From positions 248,001 to 312,000 of the forward strand of contig NZ_JGZR01000006.1 in the NCBI RefSeq assembly GCF_000741775.1: DNA of 64,000 nt, read 5' to 3'. A model generated the notes under the pieces. That model searched no databases. It was not told the DNA's origin and saw only the letters and a program-made list of their open reading frames with translations. This DNA comes from Bifidobacterium subtile. GTDB lineage: Bacteria > Actinomycetota > Actinomycetes > Actinomycetales > Bifidobacteriaceae. The translations under genes were made by a program, and so were the position numbers. This document shows, one piece after another, positions 1 through 8,522 of the stretch (position 1 is the stretch's first letter; every line of letters begins with the position of its first letter).

Positions 1-968
1 GACGCGCAGGAATCTCCGTTTCGACGGTTTCCCGCGCGCTGAACGAGACCGGCAGGATTTCGCCCCAGACCAAAGCCGCCGTGGAGCGCGCGGTCGAGGA
101 GCTGCATTACATACCCGACTCACGCGCCAAAGCGATGCGCTCGCTGAGCACGCGGACGGTCGGCCTGCTGGTCCCGGACATTCGCAACGGCTACTTCGCC
201 GACTTGGCGTATGCGATTCAAGACACCTTATTCAATGCAGGCTATTGCACATTCATAGGTACATCGTCGGAAAGCGCCACGCGGCAGGATGCGTTCATCA
301 CCAGCATCCTGTCGCAGCGCATCGATGGCGCCATCATCGTGCCGCAGGGCGAGCAGTCCGATGCCCTGCGACTGCTACTGGGCACGAAGCTGCCGGTGGT
401 GTTCGTAGACCGTCAGGCCAAAGGGCTGGGCGGCGTGCCGGTCGTCGATTCGAATCCCGAGCCGGGGCTTGCGGCGGCATTGCATGACATTCAGCGCCGA
501 GGCTTCGCCAGGGTCGGATATGTCTCCGGACCAGTGCTCGACTCGCCGTCGCTGCAGGAACGCGAATCCGTATTCCGCGTGATTGCCGCAGGCATTTTCG
601 GCGAAGAGAACGTTTTCGTCGAATCGACGAGCTTCGAGCGAGCCTCCTGCGAATCCGTCCTCAGGCGGATGCACGGCTCCGGTGTGGACGCGTTGATCTT
701 CGGATACTCGCCGGATGCGGTGAGTGCCGTGTCGCTGCTCGCCGATTCGGCGGTGCGGATCGGCCGGGACATCTCGATCGTCTCTTTTGACGATTTGGAA
801 TTGTTCCGACTCACCAGCCCGCAGATTTCGGTGATCTCGCAGCAAGTGCAGGAGATCGGGCAGCGAGGGGCGCAGCTGTTCCTCGATATGCTCGCCGGCG
901 AAACGCAGGCCGCGTCGCAGCGCGTCGACACGGTGTATGCGCCGCGCGCCTCGGTGGGCAAAGCATAG
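1..968 (+). CDS. LacI-family transcriptional regulator (5' end outside window), likely ribose-operon repressor
   Basis: The reading frame is open from base 3 and the true start lies before the window. The first visible residues (AGISVSTVSRALN, then TGRISPQTKAAVE) are the second half of a LacI-type helix-turn-helix plus the hinge region. The rest is a periplasmic-binding-protein-like effector domain: VGLLVPDIRNGYFADL near the start and ISIVSFDDLELFRL near the end are typical family signatures. About 320 residues are visible, so only some 15-20 are missing. The gene precedes, in the same direction, a sugar ABC transporter with rbsD and rbsK, so a role as a ribose-responsive repressor (RbsR) is inferred from context. 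The 278-base gap to the next gene would hold the operator, but I see no clear palindrome there. Confidence 0.9.
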   Translation, partial: RAGISVSTVSRALNETGRISPQTKAAVERAVEELHYIPDSRAKAMRSLSTRTVGLLVPDIRNGYFADLAYAIQDTLFNAGYCTFIGTSSESATRQDAFITSILSQRIDGAIIVPQGEQSDALRLLLGTKLPVVFVDRQAKGLGGVPVVDSNPEPGLAAALHDIQRRGFARVGYVSGPVLDSPSLQERESVFRVIAAGIFGEENVFVESTSFERASCESVLRRMHGSGVDALIFGYSPDAVSAVSLLADSAVRIGRDISIVSFDDLELFRLTSPQISVISQQVQEIGQRGAQLFLDMLAGETQAASQRVDTVYAPRASVGKA

Positions 969-1246
969 CGCCAAACCCGCTAGGGCCGAGCCGAGCTGAG
1001 CCAACGCGCCTATGCAGTCCATGCAACCTGTGCAGCCTATGAAGCCACGGCGCAGCCTATGCGCCGAGCGTCCGTAAGCCCATAAGCCTGTACCTATAAA
1101 CCGCATGCTATGCCATGCCACGGCATGCCGCGCAAGCCAGCTATATACAGATGGCCCGCAGCGGCGACAACGACGACCGTGGCGCGGTGAATACGCGACG
1201 TCGGATCCGGCAGCGAAGCCGGTTCCGGCAAGGAAAGCGAGAGAAT

Positions 1247-2770
1247 ATGACCCAATTATCCCTTGTGGGGGTGTCGAAGATATTCGGCAGCTCCAAAGTG
1301 GTCGATAGGGTTTCGGTCGCCGTCGAACCGGGCAAGGTCCACGTCCTGCTCGGCGAGAACGGCGCCGGCAAATCGACCGTAATCAAAATGATGAGCGGCA
1401 TCTACCAGCCCGATGAGGGCCGCATCGAGATCGACGGCAAGGAGGTGCGCATCCCGAACGTGGACGCCGCCCGCCGATTCGGCATCGCCGTGATCCATCA
1501 GGAACTCAACATGGTCCCCGAACTCTCCATCATGGAGAATCTGTTCCTGGGCGCGCTGCCTACCAAAGGCGGGTTCGTCGACCGCGCCACCATGAAGTGC
1601 AAAGCGCGCGAGGCCCTTGCGCTTATCGGCCTCAACGAGGATGTCTCGACGCCGATGGGAGCTTTGGGCGTGGCCCGTCAGCAGATGGTGGAAATCGCCA
1701 AGGCGCTGATGCAGGATGCGTCGATTCTGATTCTCGACGAGCCGACGGCCGCGCTGACGCGCAAGGAGTGCGAGCAGCTCTTCTCGATCATGGCCGATCT
1801 CAAGGCCAAAGGCGTGGGCATGGTGTTCATCTCGCACCATTTGGACGAAATCGCGCGTGTCGGCGACGTCGTCACCGTGCTGCGTGACGGGCAGTATGTC
1901 GGCACTGTGCCGGCATCGACGCCGGAATCCGAACTCGTGAAGCTCATGGTCGGCCGCAGCATCGAGAACCAGTTCCCGCGCGTGGCAGGCAAGCCAAGCA
2001 AGGTCATGCTCAAAGTCGACGGACTCACGCGCGGTGACGAGATCAACAGCGTCTCCTTCGAAGTGCGAGCCGGCGAAGTCGTCGGCTTGGCGGGACTGGT
2101 GGGAGCCGGCCGCACCGAGGTGATTCGCGCGATTTTCGGCGCGGATTCCTACGATTCCGGCAGCGTCACGGTTGACGGCAAGGCGGTGCCCAAGGCGTCC
2201 ATCGCCAGAACCATCGCCGCCGGCGTCGGGCTGGTTCCCGAGGATCGACGCGATCAAGGGCTGATACTGGATGCCTCGGTGGCCGAGAATCTGGGACTGG
2301 CCACCATGATTCCCACCTCACGCATGGGCTTCATCGACCGCGGCGGCCAGCGCAAACGCGAGAAGGAGACGGCGAGCAAGCTGCGCATCCGCATGGCCAG
2401 CATCGATCAGCGTACGGGTGCGCTTTCGGGCGGCAACCAGCAGAAGGCGGTCTTCGGCAAATGGTCGATGGCCAAGGTCAAAGTGCTGCTACTCGACGAA
2501 CCGACCCGAGGCGTGGACGTCGGCGCTCGCGTCGAGATCTACGAACTCATCAACGAAGTGACCGCCAAAGGCGGCGCGGTGCTGATGGCCTCCTCCGATC
2601 TGCCTGAGGTGCTGGGCATGTCCGACAGAGTCCTGGTCATGAGCAACGGGCATCTCAGCGGCGAGATGCCGGCGAGCGAGGCCACCCAGGAGAAGGTCAT
2701 GGCGCTGGCCGTGTCGCATATGCAAGAGGCCGCGGAGCCTGAAATCAACGAGAATAAAGGAGAACACTGA
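1247..2770 (+). CDS. rbsA: Ribose/simple-sugar ABC transporter ATP-binding protein, two ATPase domains
   Basis: This is the energy-coupling subunit of a CUT2-type sugar importer, 507 residues, the usual size for RbsA. The first ATPase half has Walker A GENGAGKST (about residues 36-44) and Walker B ILILDEPTAAL. The second half has a degenerate Walker A (GLVGAGRTE), the signature LSGGNQQK and LLLDEPTRGVDVG, as expected for RbsA/MglA proteins. I chose ATG 1247 because the family homology starts there and a purine-rich stretch (aaggaaagcgagaga) precedes it; the frame is open further upstream but that part resembles nothing. The stop is one base before the permease start, so the two are translationally linked. 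The ribose substrate is inferred from the neighbouring rbsD and rbsK. Confidence 0.93.
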   Translation: MTQLSLVGVSKIFGSSKVVDRVSVAVEPGKVHVLLGENGAGKSTVIKMMSGIYQPDEGRIEIDGKEVRIPNVDAARRFGIAVIHQELNMVPELSIMENLFLGALPTKGGFVDRATMKCKAREALALIGLNEDVSTPMGALGVARQQMVEIAKALMQDASILILDEPTAALTRKECEQLFSIMADLKAKGVGMVFISHHLDEIARVGDVVTVLRDGQYVGTVPASTPESELVKLMVGRSIENQFPRVAGKPSKVMLKVDGLTRGDEINSVSFEVRAGEVVGLAGLVGAGRTEVIRAIFGADSYDSGSVTVDGKAVPKASIARTIAAGVGLVPEDRRDQGLILDASVAENLGLATMIPTSRMGFIDRGGQRKREKETASKLRIRMASIDQRTGALSGGNQQKAVFGKWSMAKVKVLLLDEPTRGVDVGARVEIYELINEVTAKGGAVLMASSDLPEVLGMSDRVLVMSNGHLSGEMPASEATQEKVMALAVSHMQEAAEPEINENKGEH

Positions 2771-2771
2771 A

Positions 2772-3770
2772 ATGACTGCCGTGCAACAAGCGCAACCCCG
2801 CGAAGGGTATGAATCCGGCGCAATCAGCACTGGCGACAAGGTCAAGAAGTTCGTGGCGCGCAACGGCGCGCTGCTCGGCCTCGTCGTCCTGTGCATCATC
2901 CTGTCGATCGCGACGCCCGCGTTTCTGACCGGGCCGAATATCCTCAACGTGGGCATTCAGGCCGCGACCGTCGCCATTCTGGCATTCGGCCAGACCTTCG
3001 TCATCGTGGCGGCGGGCATCGATCTGTCGGTGGGCTCGGTGGCGGCCGTCTCAAGCATGATGGTGGCCTACACCGGCGCGTCCATGGGATTGCCCGCGTG
3101 GCTCACGATCATCGTCGGCCTGCTTGCCGGAGCCGGTTTCGGCGCATTGTCTGGCTTGGCCAACGCCTTTCTCAAGCTGCCGTCCTTCATTGCCACGCTG
3201 GCCATGATGTCGGTCGCGCGGGGGCTGACGCTGGTGGTCTCCGACGGGCGCCCGGTCTCGACCTCCGGCATGGTCAACTTCTTCGGCAGCACGGTGGCAG
3301 GCATTCCGGTGCCCATCGTGATGATGGTCATCATGGGCGTGCTGGCTGCGGTGATCCTGAACTTCACGAGCGCCGGCCGTTCGATGTATGCGGTGGGCGG
3401 CAACATGGAGGCCTCGCGCCTTTCGGGCATCAACGTGCATAAGACGCAGGTCATGGTGTTCGTGCTTTCAGGCATCTTCGCCGCAGTCGCCGGCCTGGTC
3501 ATCGCGGGGCGCCTGCATTCCGCGCAGCCGCAGGCCGCCACCGGCTATGAGATGGACGCCATTGCTTTCGTGGTCATTGGCGGCGCTTCGCTCTCTGGCG
3601 GCAAAGGCAAGGTCTCGGGCACCTTCATCGGCGCGATTCTGCTCGCCGTCATCCGCAACGGCCTGAATATTCTCAACGTTTCCTCCTTCTGGCAGCAGGT
3701 CGTCATCGGTCTGGTTATCGCCTTCGCGGTGAGCTTCGACACGCTGCGTCGAAAGGAGGATGCGCACTGA
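2772..3770 (+). CDS. rbsC: Ribose/simple-sugar ABC transporter permease
   Basis: A 332-residue polytopic membrane protein of the RbsC/BPD_transp_2 family. It has a basic cytoplasmic N-terminus followed by about eight to ten hydrophobic helices. Diagnostic stretches are GQTFVIVAAGIDLSVGSV, the permease EAA-like GGNMEASRLSGI and AFVVIGGASLSGGKG. The start is one base after the rbsA stop. The last codons contain an AAAGGAGG ribosome-binding sequence (around 3751-3758) that would have served the next gene, rbsB. The TGA stop at 3768-3770 is followed at once, in the same frame, by the surviving C-terminal part of rbsB, so the join looks like a deletion that removed the start of that gene. Confidence 0.93.
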   Translation: MTAVQQAQPREGYESGAISTGDKVKKFVARNGALLGLVVLCIILSIATPAFLTGPNILNVGIQAATVAILAFGQTFVIVAAGIDLSVGSVAAVSSMMVAYTGASMGLPAWLTIIVGLLAGAGFGALSGLANAFLKLPSFIATLAMMSVARGLTLVVSDGRPVSTSGMVNFFGSTVAGIPVPIVMMVIMGVLAAVILNFTSAGRSMYAVGGNMEASRLSGINVHKTQVMVFVLSGIFAAVAGLVIAGRLHSAQPQAATGYEMDAIAFVVIGGASLSGGKGKVSGTFIGAILLAVIRNGLNILNVSSFWQQVVIGLVIAFAVSFDTLRRKEDAH

Positions 3771-4046
3771 TACGCCCAGAACGACGAAATGGCGCTGGGC
3801 GCGATTCAGGCGCTCGGTTCCAAGGCCGGCGGCGATGTCAAGATCTTCGGATTCGACGGCACTGATGACGGTCTCAAGGCGGTCAAGAGCGGCAAGATGG
3901 TCGGCACCATCGCGCAGCAGCCCAAGGAACTCGGTAAGAAGGCGGTCGAAGCCGCATCGAAGCTCATCAAGGGCGAGAAGGTGCAGAAGACCCAATCGAT
4001 CGAAGTGAAAACCGTCACCAAGGAGAACGTCGCCGACTTCGAGTGA
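3771..4046 (+). pseudogene. rbsB: C-terminal remnant of ribose-binding protein (rbsB)
   Basis: Translation from 3771 begins YAQNDEMALGAIQAL and continues through KIFGFDGTDDGLKAV to ENVADFE. This is the last third of a periplasmic sugar-binding protein of the RbsB family; the NDEMALGA and GFDG(T/N) motifs lie in the C-terminal lobe. Only about 92 of the usual 300-plus residues remain. The signal peptide, lipobox and N-terminal lobe are absent. The homology starts directly after the rbsC stop codon, in the rbsC frame, with no start codon at the junction. The internal ATG at 3789 would give an 85-residue piece unable to form a binding site. I call it a deletion remnant, so the importer probably lacks its own receptor. 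Confidence 0.88.
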
Positions 4047-4097
4047 CCTGATACCCGATGATTTCCGGTATCCGATACCGGGCATAGACAGCTGATA

Positions 4098-4137
4098 CGG
4101 CCCGGCCAGGCGAGGTGACGACTGCCTGGCCGGGCCG
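4098..4137 (+). terminator. GC-rich hairpin after the rbs transporter genes
   Basis: A perfect 14-bp inverted repeat (CGGCCCGGCCAGGC at 4098-4111, complement at 4124-4137) with a 12-base loop. It lies 52 bases after the rbsB remnant and before rbsD. There is no T-run after it, so it may act as an attenuator, an RNA-stabilising hairpin or a weak terminator rather than a classical intrinsic one. I see no gene in the surrounding stretch 4047-4371. Confidence 0.6.
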
Positions 4138-4371
4138 AATCAGGGCGGTATGAGGCGCAGCGCCGTTCATGTCTGATCGCTTTGAACGGCGGCGCTGGAT
4201 GCTGGCGCTGGCGTCGATGCTGTTTTGACGTTGACGCAGCCCTGTGCTCGTTGCATGCGATAGGCCTGATCGGCAGATCTTGATAGGTGATAGGCCCTTT
4301 GCATCGGACGCGCAACGCCGCACCATGCTCGTATCATTCGCGTCATCAAAGAGTGTCATCAAGGAGGAACT

Positions 4372-4767
4372 ATGCTGACACATGGAATTTTGAACGCCCA
4401 ACTCGCCCACGCTCTTGCCGGCTTGCGGCATAAGGATCTTTTCGTGGTCTCGGATTGTGGGCTGCCGGTGCAGCCGGGCATCGAGGTCATCGATCTGGCG
4501 GTAGCCTTCGGCGTGCCGCGTTTCGAGCAGGTGCTCGACGCTCTGCAGCCCGAGCTGATCCTGGAAACCGGTCTTATGGCGCAGGAGGCGCAAGGCGCTG
4601 TCGCCGAATCCTGGGTCAGGGATCGCTTCGCTGTTCGGCTCGAATATGTGCCGCATGACGGTCCCGAAGGATTTAAGACCCGCGTCAAGGATGCGAAATT
4701 CGTGATTCGCACGGGGGAGACGACCCCGTATGCGAACGTTCTCTTCCGTTGCGGCGTGCCGTTCTGA
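4372..4767 (+). CDS. rbsD: D-ribose pyranase
   Basis: RbsD interconverts the beta-pyranose and furanose forms of ribose so that ribokinase can use it. At 131 residues it has the usual length. Characteristic stretches are the N-terminal MLTHGILN with LAHALAGLRHKD, the core VSDCGLPVQPGIEVIDLAVAFGVP, and the C-terminal IRTGETTPYANVLFRCGV. The sixth-residue-region His after the start and the C-terminal Tyr/Asn segment correspond to the known active site. The start ATG has an AAGGAGG ribosome-binding site seven bases or so upstream. It stands directly before ribokinase, the enzyme for the next step. Confidence 0.93.
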   Translation: MLTHGILNAQLAHALAGLRHKDLFVVSDCGLPVQPGIEVIDLAVAFGVPRFEQVLDALQPELILETGLMAQEAQGAVAESWVRDRFAVRLEYVPHDGPEGFKTRVKDAKFVIRTGETTPYANVLFRCGVPF

Positions 4768-4798
4768 GGTGCCGGACGACGGTGAAAGGAGCTTTGCC

Positions 4799-5902
4799 AT
4801 GAATGAGAATGGGAGCGCGGACGCAACCGCGAACGAGGGTGCGCATGCGACTGCGGTTTCGGCTGCGACCGCGGTTCAGGCCGCGACCGCAACTCGGGCT
4901 GCAGGTGCAGACCGAGGCCGTGACGAGGCGTTTCGGCTGCTGGACTTCATCGCGCAGGCGCACGCCGGCGTCTCGGTCATCGGGTCGATGAACGCCGACT
5001 ACACGGTTGTAACGCAGCGGCTGCCGAAGCCGGGCGAGACGATAAACGGCGGTCCGCTGCGGCTGCTGCCCGGTGGAAAATCAGCCAATCAGGCTGCCGC
5101 GGCTGCCAGAATCGGTGCCGACGCGCGGATGTTCGGGGCTGTAGGGCAGGACGATAATGCTGGTTTTCTGCTCGGATTCCTTAAGGATGCGGGTGTGGAT
5201 GCGTCGCATGTCGACGCGGTCCCCGGGCCTAGCGGCACGACGGTGATTACCGTTGACGCGCACGGGGAGAACACCATCGTGTACTCTGCGGGATCCAACG
5301 CTTCGGTGACGCCCGAGTATGTCCGTGCGTCGCGCGACGCCATAACAAGTTCCTCGGTGCTGGGGCTGTGTCTGGAAAGTCCGATGGAGACGGTGACCGC
5401 ATGCGCGCGGATGTGCCATGACGCGGGCATGCTCGTGCTGCTCAACGATTCGCCATTCGTGGCGCAGCTACCGGCGGAGCTCATCGAAGCCTGCGATATT
5501 CTGCTGGTGAACGAGCATGAGATGGCGCAGCTTCTTGGTGTGCCTGAGCCAGCGAATGGCGATTGGAACCTGGTTGATTGGCACGATCTGGCCACAGCCA
5601 TGGCTCGGTATGGCTTCGATCGGGCGATTGTGACTTTAGGCGCGGACGGCTCCGTCGTGCTTGATCGCGGTGAGGTGCATCGCATATCACCGGTTCGCGT
5701 GGATGCGCTCGACACGACCGGATGCGGCGACGCCTTCATGGGCACCGTGCTCGCCGGCCTCGCCAGCGGACTGTCTCTGGCGCAAAGCGCGCAATGCGCC
5801 TCCTACGTTTCGGCATATGCGGCGACCGGAGCCGGAGCGCAGAATTCCTACGGCACCACAGCGCAGATCAAGCAGTATTTCGGGAGCGGAACGGTGGCGT
5901 GA
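4799..5902 (+). CDS. rbsK: Ribokinase with a low-complexity N-terminal extension
   Basis: This PfkB-family kinase phosphorylates ribose to ribose 5-phosphate. The core starts near residue 60 with VSVIGSMNADYTV, followed by the substrate motif GGKSANQAAAAARIGA and, near residue 300, the ATP-site motif DTTGCGDAFMG. The catalytic Asp is present; the family's usual Ala in GAGD is Cys here. About 55 residues of Ala/Thr-rich sequence (ATAVSAATAVQAATATRAAGAD) precede the core, which ribokinases normally lack. I chose ATG 4799 because AAAGGAG sits about seven bases upstream; a still longer in-frame extension to 4730 overlaps rbsD and is unlikely. A terminator and a convergent tRNA follow. Confidence 0.92.
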   Translation: MNENGSADATANEGAHATAVSAATAVQAATATRAAGADRGRDEAFRLLDFIAQAHAGVSVIGSMNADYTVVTQRLPKPGETINGGPLRLLPGGKSANQAAAAARIGADARMFGAVGQDDNAGFLLGFLKDAGVDASHVDAVPGPSGTTVITVDAHGENTIVYSAGSNASVTPEYVRASRDAITSSSVLGLCLESPMETVTACARMCHDAGMLVLLNDSPFVAQLPAELIEACDILLVNEHEMAQLLGVPEPANGDWNLVDWHDLATAMARYGFDRAIVTLGADGSVVLDRGEVHRISPVRVDALDTTGCGDAFMGTVLAGLASGLSLAQSAQCASYVSAYAATGAGAQNSYGTTAQIKQYFGSGTVA

Positions 5903-5932
5903 GCGCGGGCTGACCCTTGTCAGCGGTATGCG

Positions 5933-5965
5933 AAACCCCTGCAATCGCAATGATTGCAGGGGTTT
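5933..5965. terminator. Bidirectional intrinsic terminator between rbsK and tRNA-Leu
   Basis: A perfect 14-bp stem (AAACCCCTGCAATC at 5933-5946 and its complement at 5952-5965) encloses a five-base loop. A-rich and T-rich ends occur on the two sides, so it can stop transcripts from rbsK on the plus strand and from the tRNA on the minus strand. Confidence 0.88.
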
Positions 5966-5969
5966 CATC

Positions 5970-6055
5970 TGGTGCGAGTAGGGGGAGTTGAACCCCCACG
6001 AGCATTCGCTCACTACCACCTGAAGATAGCGCGTCTACCATTCCGCCATACTCGC
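5970..6055 (-). tRNA. tRNA-Leu (anticodon CAG)
   Basis: The minus strand reads as a class II tRNA of 86 bases including an encoded CCA end. The acceptor arm GCGAGUA pairs with UACUCGC near the 3' end. The D arm is GGCGGAAUGGUAGACGC, typical of leucine tRNAs. The anticodon stem CUAUC/GGUAG (one U-G pair) encloses the loop UUCAGGU, giving anticodon CAG. The long variable arm and the T arm GGGGGUUCAACUCCCCC complete it. Confidence 0.95.
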
Positions 6056-6110
6056 AGACAAGCAGCTAACTTACTACGTCTTGCGCACGACCGCAATTCG
6101 GAGTGTCGAA

Positions 6111-6242
6111 CCGTTAAACGAACAGCGCAGTGCGCTGTTTGTAGGTTCGACTGAGCGCCCGCCAAGGGCGCGAAGAGCGAGGCCGTAGAGGCCGAGCTAC
6201 GCTTAGTAAGCAACAAGGCTAGGCGTCTAGGGGGTGCGAGGT
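6111..6242. repeat. Structured intergenic repeat, copy 1
   Basis: This module opens with CCGTTAAACG and contains three successive hairpins: ACAGCGC-agt-GCGCTGT, GCGCCC-gccaa-GGGCGC, and GGCC-gtaga-GGCC. It ends with a conserved tail running through AAGGCTAGGCGTCTAGGGGG and GTGCGAGGTCC. Neighbouring copies have the same layout but different stem sequences. No protein-coding capacity is evident. Confidence 0.8.
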
Positions 6243-6458
6243 CCGTTAAACGAACAGCGCAGTGCTGAGCCGTTAAGCGGACAGCACGGTGTGCTGTCTG
6301 TAGGCGAAGTGAGCAACCGCTAAGGTTGCGAAGGGCGGTGCCGAAGGCATCGTCGGTTTGTAGGTTCGACTGAGCGCCCGCTAAGGGCGCGAAGAGCGAG
6401 GCCGTAGGCTGAGCTACGGTTAGTAAGCAACTAGGCTAGGCGTCTAGGGGGTGCGAGG
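6243..6458. repeat. Structured intergenic repeat, copy 2 (longer form with a partial leading copy)
   Basis: A short incomplete copy (6243-6268) is followed from 6269 by CCGTTAAGCGG and hairpins ACAGCAC-ggt-GTGCTGT, GCAACC-gctaa-GGTTGC and a GTGCC-gaa-GGCAT stem. A second sub-unit then restarts with GTAGGTTCGACTGAGCGCCC and ends in the same AGGCTAGGCGTCTAGGGGG tail as copy 1. The stem bases differ from copy 1 but still pair. Confidence 0.8.
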
Positions 6459-6549
6459 TCCGTTAAGCAGACATCACAGTGTGCTGCCTGTAAGCAAAGT
6501 GAGCAAACCGCCAAGGGCGCGAAGAGCGAGGCCGTAGGCTGAGCTGCGA
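6459..6549. repeat. Structured intergenic repeat, copy 3 (truncated)
   Basis: It starts CCGTTAAGCAGACATCACAG and keeps the first hairpin imperfectly, then runs into the GCGAAGAGCGAGGCCGTAG portion and stops before the conserved tail. From 6550 to the next gene at 6757 I see nothing recognisable. Confidence 0.7.
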
Positions 6550-6756
6550 CCAGCAAGCTTTCAAGTCAGGAATCCAATCCGTCCTATTCGTCGGACTCGT
6601 CGGACCTTGGTTTCCCGCGATCGCGGCTCGCGCTTTTTCGGATCGGAGCAAGCAGTGTGGGCCGAATCAAAGGTTCTTCTTGCCTCAGCTACGAGCGGTA
6701 TCATGGCTGCGCAACATATGTGTGCACGAGGATGCGCAGCGCGAATGGAGATGGGC

Positions 6757-7612
6757 ATGGAATCAGGCAAGACTGGCTTTTCGCAGAAGGAGCGTCGCCA
6801 GCAGACGATCATCGGCGTGATCGCGTCGGCGCTGGCCGTCGTGCTGGTGGCGGTAATCGCATTCGTGATCTTATAGGACGAATCACCCTGCGGCGGCGTC
6901 CGAGGGCAGTGAATACACGCAGCTGCAGGGGGTGTCGGACAAACCGAAGAACGCCAACTCCTCCGGTGGCTTTGTGGTTTCCAAAGGCGCCGACCCGAAT
7001 AAGATCCCTACGGTTTCGGTGTTCTTCGACCCGATGTGTCCCTCGTGCGGCATGGTGGATCGTGCGTTGGGACCCACTTTGGCGAAGCTGTATGCCGTAG
7101 GCCAGATCAACATCGAGCTGCATCCCATCGCCTTTCTTGACCGCAGCTCCAGCGACCAGTATTCCACGCGTGCAGCGAGTTCCTTCGCTTACGTCGGCGA
7201 GCCCGACCCGGACCATCTGCTGGCATATATGAGCGGCTTGTTCGATGAAAAGTTCCAGCCTTCGGAGACCGATTATCGGCCGGTAAGCGACGCGCGAATC
7301 GCCCGGCAGGCCATCGCTGCCGGGGTTGACAGCGCGGTTGCTCATCAATCCGTGAAGGGTCAGTACAAGGATTGGATCGCAAAGGTCACTGCATACACGA
7401 TTGTGCGCAAGGAGCTGCAGCGTTCTAGCCAGGGTACGTTCGCGACGCCCACGATTCTTATCAACGGCCAGTACTGGTCCATGAAAAACGTCTCGATCAA
7501 TGATCTGCCGCACGATTTCGTCGCAGCTATAGGACTTGACGATGCCGCGGTCGGCAGCAAGACGGCCATGCCCTCCATCGGAGCGGACGGCAAGCCGCTT
7601 CAGCAAGACTGA
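6757..7612 (+). pseudogene. Membrane-anchored DsbA/thioredoxin-fold protein, apparently frameshifted
   Basis: The N-terminal part (ATG 6757, GGAG six bases upstream) encodes a basic cytoplasmic tail and one transmembrane helix (TIIGVIASALAVVLVAVIAF), then stops at TAG 6874-6876. The next frame is open from 6869 and encodes an extracytoplasmic thioredoxin-like domain: VFFDPMCPSCGMVD with the redox CPSC motif, and GTFATPTILINGQYW, where TP is the conserved cis-Pro loop. Skipping one T at 6871-6872 joins both into one protein of about 284 residues with the usual layout of actinobacterial DsbA-like thiol oxidoreductases. Either the gene is inactivated or the extra T is a sequencing error. Without the shift, only a soluble fragment from GTG 6932 would be made. 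Confidence 0.75.
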
Positions 7613-7898
7613 AGATCGAAACTGGCGCACATGGGCTTGCATGAGTTTGCGTTTGACTGCTCGGCCCGGAAAACATAAAGACTTAGACAAAGTGCAGACT
7701 GAGGAGGATCCGGCCTGCTATTGACCATGGCCGCGGTTGCGGGCTGGTGATGCGAATGGGACCCGCAACGAGCGAAATCCCGCCAAGCCACTGGTATGCC
7801 ACTCATGCTTCGAAACGCAAAGAGACTACGATCAGTCGCACCATGAATACGTCATGGGCGCTGCGAGCGCATGCGATGCGGACGGTGAGGGAGGAATT

Positions 7899-8522
7899 AT
7901 GAAAAACCTGTTGCTCGCCTCGCATTTCGGCGGTGGCATCGCCAGGCAACTGCCTGGTATTTTCGGTAGTCTCGAAGGCCGTAAGGCCGTGCTCATTCCG
8001 ACTGCCGGCATCGCTAACAGGGTGAGCCTGCCGACTGGCCTAAGTATGAAGAAGCTCGCCGGCCTCGGCGTGGCGACTCGGGAACTTGAGATTTCCTCGG
8101 TTTCGCACCGTGAAATCATGCAGGCGATTCATGCTGCCGATATCGTGTTCGTCAGCGGGGGCAACACTTTTTTCCTGATGCAGGAGCTGAAGCGTTCTGG
8201 CGCGGATTCGCTCATCGCCGAGCATGTGGCCCAAGGCAAGCTCTACATTGGAGTCTCCGCGGGTGCCGTCGTCGCCGGGCCTGATATCGAATACATCCGG
8301 CTTATGGATGATCATCGCAAGGGCGCGAGGCTGCATGGCGATTTCACCGGGATGAGACTCGTCGATTTCTCGGTCGTTCCCCATCTCCGCGATGTTCTGT
8401 TCGGAAGGGCCGCCAGTCGAATCCTGGCTCGCAACGACACCCGACTCGATCTCAGGGCGCTCACCAATCGGCAGGCCATCACCGTGCGCGGCGCGGAGAT
8501 CCGCACCGTTGCGTCACGATAA
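7899..8522 (+). CDS. Peptidase E-like protein (family S51)
   Basis: A 207-residue cytoplasmic serine peptidase of the S51 family, members of which cleave Asp-X dipeptides. The fold is class-I-amidotransferase-like. VFVSGGNTFFLM forms the glutamate/oxyanion region and GVSAGAVVAGP carries the nucleophile Ser120; SVVPHLRD probably supplies the histidine. I chose ATG 7899 because a GAGGGAGGA site lies just upstream and the family homology starts there; the frame stays open to 7737 but that part resembles nothing. The gene stands alone, so its physiological substrate is unknown. Confidence 0.85.
   Translation: MKNLLLASHFGGGIARQLPGIFGSLEGRKAVLIPTAGIANRVSLPTGLSMKKLAGLGVATRELEISSVSHREIMQAIHAADIVFVSGGNTFFLMQELKRSGADSLIAEHVAQGKLYIGVSAGAVVAGPDIEYIRLMDDHRKGARLHGDFTGMRLVDFSVVPHLRDVLFGRAASRILARNDTRLDLRALTNRQAITVRGAEIRTVASR

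Noticed and set aside
6111..6549. Possible CRISPR array
   Set aside because: Copies are of unequal length, contain nested hairpins and share most of their sequence; there are no short uniform repeats with unique spacers and no cas genes.
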